This document shows, piece by piece, positions 59,299 to 64,000 of a stretch of DNA of 64,000 nucleotides (the first letter of the stretch is position 1; every line of letters begins with the position of its first letter). Below the pieces are notes generated by a model. That model had not been told where the DNA came from. It searched no databases and was given only the letters and a program-made list of their open reading frames with translations. The position numbers and the translations under genes are program-made. This DNA is from Streptomyces sp. 35G-GA-8 (GTDB lineage Bacteria > Actinomycetota > Actinomycetes > Streptomycetales > Streptomycetaceae), in contig NZ_JAMHJQ010000007.1 in assembly GCF_023534745.1 (NCBI RefSeq), positions 353,145 to 417,144 of the forward strand, read 5' to 3'.

Positions 59299-60536
59299 AC
59301 GTTCTCCCCCGTGCGGTTCATGACCGGCAGTATCGCCTGGGTGCGGAAGCCGCCGCCGTAGCGGGGCCCCGCGCTGAGGGTGCCGCCGAGGGCGGAGACG
59401 CGCTCGCGCATGCCGATGAGGCCGTGGCCGCCGCCGTCCCCGGGCTCGCCCGTGCCCCGGCCGTCGTCCAGCACGGTGATCTCGACGGTGGCGCCCACGC
59501 GTACGACGCTGACCTCGGCCTTCGCCGACTGCCCCGCGTGTTTCCGCACGTTGGTCAGGGCCTCCTGGATGATCCGGTACGCGGCGAGGTCGACGGCGGC
59601 GGGGAGCCGGCTCCCGGAGCCGCCCGCCCCGTTCACCGCGAACTCCACGGGGAGGCCCGCGTTGCGGAAGGTGTCGAGGAGCCCGTCGATGTGGGCGAGG
59701 CCGGCGGCCGGTTCGGTGGGGGCCGTCGGATCGCCGGACTGCCGCAGCAGCCCGACGGTCGCGCGCAGTTCGTTGAGCGCGGAGCGGCTGGCCTCCCGTA
59801 CATGGGCCAGCGCTTCCTTGGCCTGGTCGGGGCGCTTGTCCATGACGTGCGAGGCGACTCCGGCCTGCACATTGACCAGGGCGATGTGGTGGGCGACCAC
59901 ATCGTGCAGATCGCGGGCGATGCGCAGCCGCTCCTCCGCGACCCGGCGGCGCGCCTCCTCCTCCCGGGTTCGTTCGGCCCGTTCCGCGCGCTCGCGGATG
60001 GCGTCGATGAAGCGGCGGCGGCTGCGTACGGCGTCCCCCGCGGCGCCCGCCATGCCGGTCCAGGCGAAGAGCGACACATTCTTCTGGGCGTACCAGGGAT
60101 CGGGGCTCACCCACATCGCCACGGCGGTGAGGACGACCGCCGTCGCGAGGCCGACCCGCCAGGTGGTGGGCCGGTCGGTGTGGGCGCCGACGTTGTAGAG
60201 CGCGATGATGGCGCAGATCACCACGCTCTCGGGCGGATGGTTCGTGAAGAGATCGACGAGGGACAGTCCGCCGGTGCACAGCAGTACGGGCAGCGGCGCG
60301 CGGCGGCGGAAGGCGAGCGCGCTCGCGCCGAGCACCATGAGCAGGACGCCGAGCGTGTTGGGGGAACGGGTGCCGAAGGTGGGGCCGCCGGGACCGGTGT
60401 GCGGCTCGGTGAACGACCCGAGCAGCATGCAGGTGAGGACGACCGCGGCCAGCACTCCGTCGGCCACGAAGGGATGCGCGCGCACCGAGCCGCGCGCACG
60501 GACGAGCGCGGTTCCGAGGGGGGTCACGTCAGGCAT
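59295..60536 (-). CDS. Sensor histidine kinase (HisKA_3)
   Basis: A 413-residue kinase with an N-terminal membrane part of about five helices (residues about 20-155), HisKA_3 with phospho-acceptor His in RIARDLHDVVAHHIALVNVQ, and HATPase_c (EALTNVRKHAGQ, LDDGRGTGEPGDGGGHGLIGMRERV). It resembles DesK-like kinases without an extracellular sensor domain, which often sense membrane state. ATG 60536 is used; the ribosome site is weak and TTG 60557 is possible. Coupled to the downstream regulator. Confidence 0.9.
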   Translation of the reverse strand: MPDVTPLGTALVRARGSVRAHPFVADGVLAAVVLTCMLLGSFTEPHTGPGGPTFGTRSPNTLGVLLMVLGASALAFRRRAPLPVLLCTGGLSLVDLFTNHPPESVVICAIIALYNVGAHTDRPTTWRVGLATAVVLTAVAMWVSPDPWYAQKNVSLFAWTGMAGAAGDAVRSRRRFIDAIRERAERAERTREEEARRRVAEERLRIARDLHDVVAHHIALVNVQAGVASHVMDKRPDQAKEALAHVREASRSALNELRATVGLLRQSGDPTAPTEPAAGLAHIDGLLDTFRNAGLPVEFAVNGAGGSGSRLPAAVDLAAYRIIQEALTNVRKHAGQSAKAEVSVVRVGATVEITVLDDGRGTGEPGDGGGHGLIGMRERVSALGGTLSAGPRYGGGFRTQAILPVMNRTGENV

Positions 60537-60626
60537 CCGAAAGGGGTCACGAAGCAACGGTACGGGGTCCGGGGTGGCGCGCCCACGCGCCTGTGTGCCG
60601 CATCCCGGACGCGGGGCCGTGCATGC

Positions 60627-60671
60627 GCGTGCCCCGCGCCCACCGGACGGAGCCGGAGGCGCGGGGCACGC
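60627..60671 (-). terminator. Terminator after pspAA
   Basis: A perfect 14-bp stem (60627-60640 with 60658-60671) lies 30 bp past the pspAA stop and separates the psp genes from the two-component system. Confidence 0.82.
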
Positions 60672-60700
60672 GGGGAGTGCTGGAGTGCGGGAGACGCCGG

Positions 60701-60982
60701 TCAGGCCGAAGGGATCAGGCCGTCGTCGTTCAGCATCTCGCGGACCTCTTCCAGGGTCGCGCCAGGAGCGGGCAGGATCAGTTCGGACGGCTCCAGGGAG
60801 TCGTCGGGCAGTGGCTCGCCGAGCTCGCGGACCTTGTCCAGGAGGGCGTGGAACGTACGGCGGAAGCCGTCCGTGTCACCGTTCCTGATCTCGGCCAGCA
60901 GCTCGTCGTCCAGCTTGTCGAGTTCGGTGAAGTGGCTGTCCGCCAGCTTCACCTGGCCCTCCCCCATGATCCGTACGATCAT
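60701..60982 (-). CDS. pspAA: PspA-associated protein PspAA
   Basis: A 93-residue protein directly downstream of pspA (9-bp gap). MIVRIMGEGQVKL and the central LDDELLAEIRNGDTDGFRRTFHALLDKVRELGEPLPDD match the small PspAA partner known in actinobacteria, which helps PspA bind membranes. A soluble alpha/beta fold is expected. Confidence 0.88.
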   Translation of the reverse strand: MIVRIMGEGQVKLADSHFTELDKLDDELLAEIRNGDTDGFRRTFHALLDKVRELGEPLPDDSLEPSELILPAPGATLEEVREMLNDDGLIPSA

Positions 60983-60991
60983 GACGAATCC

Positions 60992-61771
60992 CTACTGCTT
61001 GTCGAATTTGTTCGTGGTCGGCGGGGCGTCCTGGGTGCCGCCCTCGATCGCCTGCTTCGGGGCCGAGCCGCCCGCGAGCTCCGCCTTCATGCGCTGGAGC
61101 TCGAGCTCGACGTCCGTGCCGCCGGAGATCCGGTCCAGCTCGGCGGCGATGTCGTCCTTCGCCATCCCGGACTGGTCGTCCAGGGCGCCGGAGGCCAGCA
61201 GCTCGTCGATCGCGCCGGCGCGCGCCTGGAGCTGCGCGGTCTTGTCCTCCGCGCGCTGGATCGCCATACCGACGTCGCCCATCTCCTCGGAGATGCCCGA
61301 GAAGGCCTCCCCGATCCGGGTCTGCGCCTGTGCCGCGGTGTAGGTGGCCTTGATGGTCTCCTTCTTCGTACGGAAGGCATCGACCTTGGCCTGGAGGCGC
61401 TGCGCCGCGAGCGTGAGCTTCTCCTCCTCGCCCTGCAGCGTCTGGTGCTGCGTCTCCAGGTCGCTGACCTGCTGCTGGAGCGAGGCACGGCGGGAGAGCG
61501 CCTCGCGCGCCAGGTCCTCCCGGCCGAGCGCCAGCGCCTTGCGGCCCTGGTCCTCCAGCTTCGACGACTGGCCCTGCAGCTGGTTCAGCTGCAACTCCAG
61601 CCGCTTGCGGGACGTCGCCACATCGGCGACCCCGCGACGTACCTTCTGCAGCAGCTCAAGCTGCTTCTGATACGAGTAGTCAAGGGTCTCGCGCGGATCC
61701 TCGGCCCGGTCAAGGGCCTTGTTGGCTTTCGCGCGGAAGATCATCCCCATACGCTTCATGACACCGCTCAT
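60992..61771 (-). CDS. pspA: PspA/IM30 membrane-stress protein
   Basis: A 259-residue PspA/IM30 (ESCRT-III-like) protein. It is almost wholly alpha-helical coiled coil from about residue 25 to 215, with N-terminal MKRMGMIFRAKANKALDRAEDPRETLDYSYQ typical of the family. It assembles on damaged inner membrane and maintains the proton gradient. The C-terminal 30 residues are disordered. It is divergent from the DUF3043 gene. Confidence 0.93.
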   Translation of the reverse strand: MSGVMKRMGMIFRAKANKALDRAEDPRETLDYSYQKQLELLQKVRRGVADVATSRKRLELQLNQLQGQSSKLEDQGRKALALGREDLAREALSRRASLQQQVSDLETQHQTLQGEEEKLTLAAQRLQAKVDAFRTKKETIKATYTAAQAQTRIGEAFSGISEEMGDVGMAIQRAEDKTAQLQARAGAIDELLASGALDDQSGMAKDDIAAELDRISGGTDVELELQRMKAELAGGSAPKQAIEGGTQDAPPTTNKFDKQ

Positions 61772-62044
61772 GGGCTTCGCGCGCCCCCTTCTGACGGACT
61801 ACAGCTCCAGCACTCCAACAGAACCCACAGTACGGGCCCTGCCTCTATTACCGCACTGTTCCAGCACGGATGCGCTCCTCCCCAAGGACGACTGCTCCGC
61901 CGCCCGGTCAGGCGCAAGGAGTAGACGGCTGTCAGGGACAGGGGAGACAAAGTCCCCCTCTGTCCCCATACGGACGCTCGCTGTTGCGGGATCGTTCCCC
62001 GCGGGGGTGGGGTCCAACCACGGCACCCCGTACCCTTGGGTTTT

Positions 62045-62641
62045 GTGTTCCGAAGCCGTTCCAAGGAAGAGAAGGCCCCCGCCACCCAGGTGACACCGGG
62101 CCTCTCCACGCAGCCCCGCGACCCGCAGGCCCCCAAGGGCCGCCCGACTCCCAAGCGCAGTGAGGCGCAGACGCAGCGACGTCGCGCCTCCACGACGCCG
62201 ACCGACCGCAAGACGGCCATGAAGCGCCAGCGCGAGGCACGCCGCGCGGATCTGGCGAAGCAGCGCGAGGCGCTGGCGAGTGGTGACGAGCGCTATCTGC
62301 CAGCCCGTGACAAGGGGCCGGTACGGCGCTTCGTCCGCGACTTCGTCGACTCACGCTTCTGCATGGCCGAGTTCTTCCTGCCGCTCGCGGTGGTGATCCT
62401 CGTGCTGAGCATGATCAGGGTCGGTGCCCTCCAGAACATCGCGCTGCTGCTGTGGCTCGGTGTGATCGTGCTGATCGTCATCGACTCGATCGGGCTCTGG
62501 TTCCGGCTGAAGAAGCAGCTCGCCGAGCGCTTCCCGGACACCCCCAAGCGCGGTGCGGTGGCCTACGGCCTGATGCGTACGCTCCAGATGCGCCGACTGC
62601 GGCTGCCGAAGCCGCAGGTCAAGCGCGGAGAGCGGCCCTGA
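62045..62641 (+). CDS. DUF3043 membrane protein
   Basis: A 198-residue actinobacterial DUF3043 protein: basic N-terminal 100 residues (SRSKEEKAPATQ, KGRPTPKRSEAQTQRRR), two helices (about 111-131 and 136-158) and a basic tail. The GTG at 62045 gives VFRSRSKEE, usual for the family. There is no ribosome site but a TACCCT -10-like hexamer lies 8 nt upstream, suggesting a leaderless transcript. Its stop overlaps the methyltransferase start. Function unknown. Confidence 0.88.
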   Translation: MFRSRSKEEKAPATQVTPGLSTQPRDPQAPKGRPTPKRSEAQTQRRRASTTPTDRKTAMKRQREARRADLAKQREALASGDERYLPARDKGPVRRFVRDFVDSRFCMAEFFLPLAVVILVLSMIRVGALQNIALLLWLGVIVLIVIDSIGLWFRLKKQLAERFPDTPKRGAVAYGLMRTLQMRRLRLPKPQVKRGERP

Positions 62642-63435
62642 GCACGGAAGTCCCCCGCCACCCGGAGGGCCCGGCCGACAGACCGGTCACCGGTGGCGCG
62701 CTGCGCCATGTCGTCCGGCGTGAACTCGTCGCGCGCCAGCTCGACGAGCAGATCGTCGGCCGTTTCCCGGTGGGGCGGCGGCTGCGCGTCCTGGACGTCG
62801 GCATGGGACAGGGCACCCAGGCCCTGCGCCTGGCGCGCGCCGGACACACGGTCACCGGCCTTGAGTCGGACGCCGCGCTGCTCACCGAGGCCCGCGCGAC
62901 GCTCGCCGACGAGCCCGCGGGCATACGTGAGCGGGTCAGGCTGATCGAGGGCGAGGGCCTGGAGACCGGGGTGCACTTCCTGCCCGGCAGCTTCGACGTG
63001 GTCCTCTGCCACGGGGTGCTGATGTACGCCGACGAGCGGGACGCGCTGCTCGCGGGGCTGGCCAGAATGGTGGCACCGGGCGGTCTGCTGTCGCTGCTCG
63101 TACGCAACGGGGACACCCTGGCCCTGCGGCCGGGTCTGGCCGGGGACTGGGCGGGGGCGCTGGAATCCTTCGACACGGACACCTATGTCAACCGGCTGGG
63201 GCTGCGGGTACACGCGGACCGGCTGGAGGCGCTCACCGCCACGCTGGCGGGGATCGCCGCGCCGCTGGGCGCCTGGTACGGCGTACGCGTCTTCACGGAC
63301 GGCGCGGCCGGGGACGCCGAGGCGCCCGCCAGGGAGGAGCTGGAACGGCTGCTGGCCCTGGAGGACCGGGCGGGGCGCACCGATCCGTACCGGAGGGTCG
63401 CCGCGCTGCTGCATCTGTGCGGCGTGCGTGGCTGA
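62638..63435 (+). CDS. Class I SAM-dependent methyltransferase with probable CTG start
   Basis: A 265-residue Rossmann-fold methyltransferase. Motif I is RVLDVGMGQGTQALRLA, the acidic ribose residue is in VTGLESDAAL, and VVLCHGVLMYADER lies near motif IV. No ATG, GTG or TTG occurs in frame at a sensible position; a CTG at 62638 overlaps the DUF3043 stop (CTGA) with GGAG 7 nt upstream. It gives the natural N-terminus STEVPRHPEG. It resembles CmoA/Smta-like enzymes; substrate unknown. Confidence 0.85.
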   Translation: MSTEVPRHPEGPADRPVTGGALRHVVRRELVARQLDEQIVGRFPVGRRLRVLDVGMGQGTQALRLARAGHTVTGLESDAALLTEARATLADEPAGIRERVRLIEGEGLETGVHFLPGSFDVVLCHGVLMYADERDALLAGLARMVAPGGLLSLLVRNGDTLALRPGLAGDWAGALESFDTDTYVNRLGLRVHADRLEALTATLAGIAAPLGAWYGVRVFTDGAAGDAEAPAREELERLLALEDRAGRTDPYRRVAALLHLCGVRG

Positions 63436-63501
63436 GACCCGGGACATGATCCGGCCGGGGAGTCAGTCAGGTGAGGGGCCCCCGGACGCGTCCTCACGGT
63501 C

Positions 63502-64000
63502 GTGAGCAGCAGAGAGAGCGGCGGCGGAGCCGGCGCACCCGAGACGGCCCGGCTCTCCGCCGGGGAGACCTGGCGGGCCCTGTACCGGCACTTCCGGCCG
63601 CACCGCCGGATCGTTGCCCTCGGCGCCTTCCTGGCGCTGATCGGCGCGGCGGCCGGACTGGCGCAGCCGCTCGCCGCCAAGACCCTGGTCGAACGGCTGG
63701 GTGAGGACGGTTCGATCACCGGCATCCTGCTGGTGCTGACGGGGCTGGTGGTGTTCGGTACGGCGATCGAGGCGCTCGCCTCGTATCTCCTGGAGCGGAC
63801 CGCCGAGTCGGTCGTCCTCGCCGCCCGCCGCACCCTGATCGGACGGCTGCTGCGGCTGCGGCTGCCCGAGGTGGAGCGGACCCAGCCGGGCGATCTGATG
63901 TCCCGGGTCACCTCGGACACCACACTGCTGCGCGCGGTGACGACCCAGTCGATCGTCTCGGCGGGCACCGGCGGGCTCGCGTTCCTGGCGACCGTCGTGC
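63502..64000 (+). CDS. ABC transporter, exporter-type membrane domain (3' end outside window)
   Basis: The first 166 residues of an ABC exporter. After a hydrophilic N-terminus (about 25 residues), ETWRALYRHFRPHRRIVALGAF leads into helix 1, and ILLVLTGLVVFGTAIEAL is helix 2. ESVVLAARRTLIGRLLRLRLPEVERTQPGDLMSRVTSDTTLLR is the intracellular-loop signature of ABC_membrane (multidrug/MsbA-like) domains. The nucleotide-binding domain should lie beyond the window. The GTG at 63502 has no clear ribosome site. Substrate unknown. Confidence 0.85.
   Translation, partial: MSSRESGGGAGAPETARLSAGETWRALYRHFRPHRRIVALGAFLALIGAAAGLAQPLAAKTLVERLGEDGSITGILLVLTGLVVFGTAIEALASYLLERTAESVVLAARRTLIGRLLRLRLPEVERTQPGDLMSRVTSDTTLLRAVTTQSIVSAGTGGLAFLATVV

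Noticed and set aside
1-64000. Biosynthetic gene cluster, prophage or integrative element
   Set aside because: No polyketide synthase, NRPS, integrase, transposase or tRNA attachment site was seen; the content is core metabolism and respiration.

Overview
The window is about 72% GC with strong third-position GC bias, frequent GTG/TTG starts, GGAGG-type ribosome sites and dense gene packing. It is chromosomal DNA of a Streptomyces (or very close relative). From memory the gene order follows the core chromosome of S. coelicolor around SCO2110-SCO2170 (class II DAHP synthase, pfkA, macRS, glkA, fadD, NlpC/P60 pair, trpD, qcrCAB, cta genes, erpA, nadA, pspA). I could not run an alignment to confirm this. 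There is no transposase, phage, tRNA, rRNA or CRISPR array.

Layout. 0-8.7 kb: C-terminal part of a PASTA Ser/Thr kinase, endonuclease IV, a sulfite-oxidase-like molybdoenzyme, bacterioferritin with its [2Fe-2S] partner under an iron box, class II DAHP synthase facing a tryptophan-attenuated fused anthranilate synthase, and a phosphofructokinase with a PPi-type active-site signature. 8.8-18 kb: MacRS-like two-component system, PlsC acyltransferase, esterase, glucokinase GlkA, an ArsA-like protein with a degenerate P-loop, an SRPBCC protein and a phosphoesterase. 18-30 kb: acyl-CoA ligase, two glycosyltransferases, a metalloprotease-like lipoprotein, two NlpC/P60 hydrolases (one with a long structured leader), a NYN-domain protein, rhomboid protease and a Lrp-type ligand domain. 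30-36.5 kb: OmpR-type two-component system, SLC13-type permease, glycerate kinase, and a class V PLP enzyme behind a SAM-IV riboswitch. 37-48 kb: trpD, then the aerobic respiratory genes (ctaE-qcrC-qcrA-qcrB and ctaC-ctaD-ctaF operons) with an L,D-transpeptidase and a receiver-like protein between them. 48-54 kb: cysteine desulfurase-TusA fusion, PfkB kinase, a secreted or anchored protein, ErpA, NadA. 55-64 kb: RND efflux pump with adjacent NarL-type two-component system, PspA/PspAA, a DUF3043 membrane protein, a methyltransferase with a probable CTG start, and the start of an ABC exporter.

Themes. Central carbon and aromatic metabolism (PFK, glucokinase, DAHP synthase, TrpEG, TrpD) sits beside respiration and Fe-S/sulfur supply (bfr/bfd, ErpA, NadA, cysteine desulfurase fusion). 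RNA-level control is unusually visible: a trp attenuator, a SAM-IV riboswitch and a further structured leader.

The least explained DNA is non-coding. One is a 64-bp palindromic element present four times as two inverted composite loci 16 kb apart (20.2 and 36.9 kb). The other is a 1-kb gene-free region holding a fold-back structure with arms of about 305 bp (54.3-55.1 kb).
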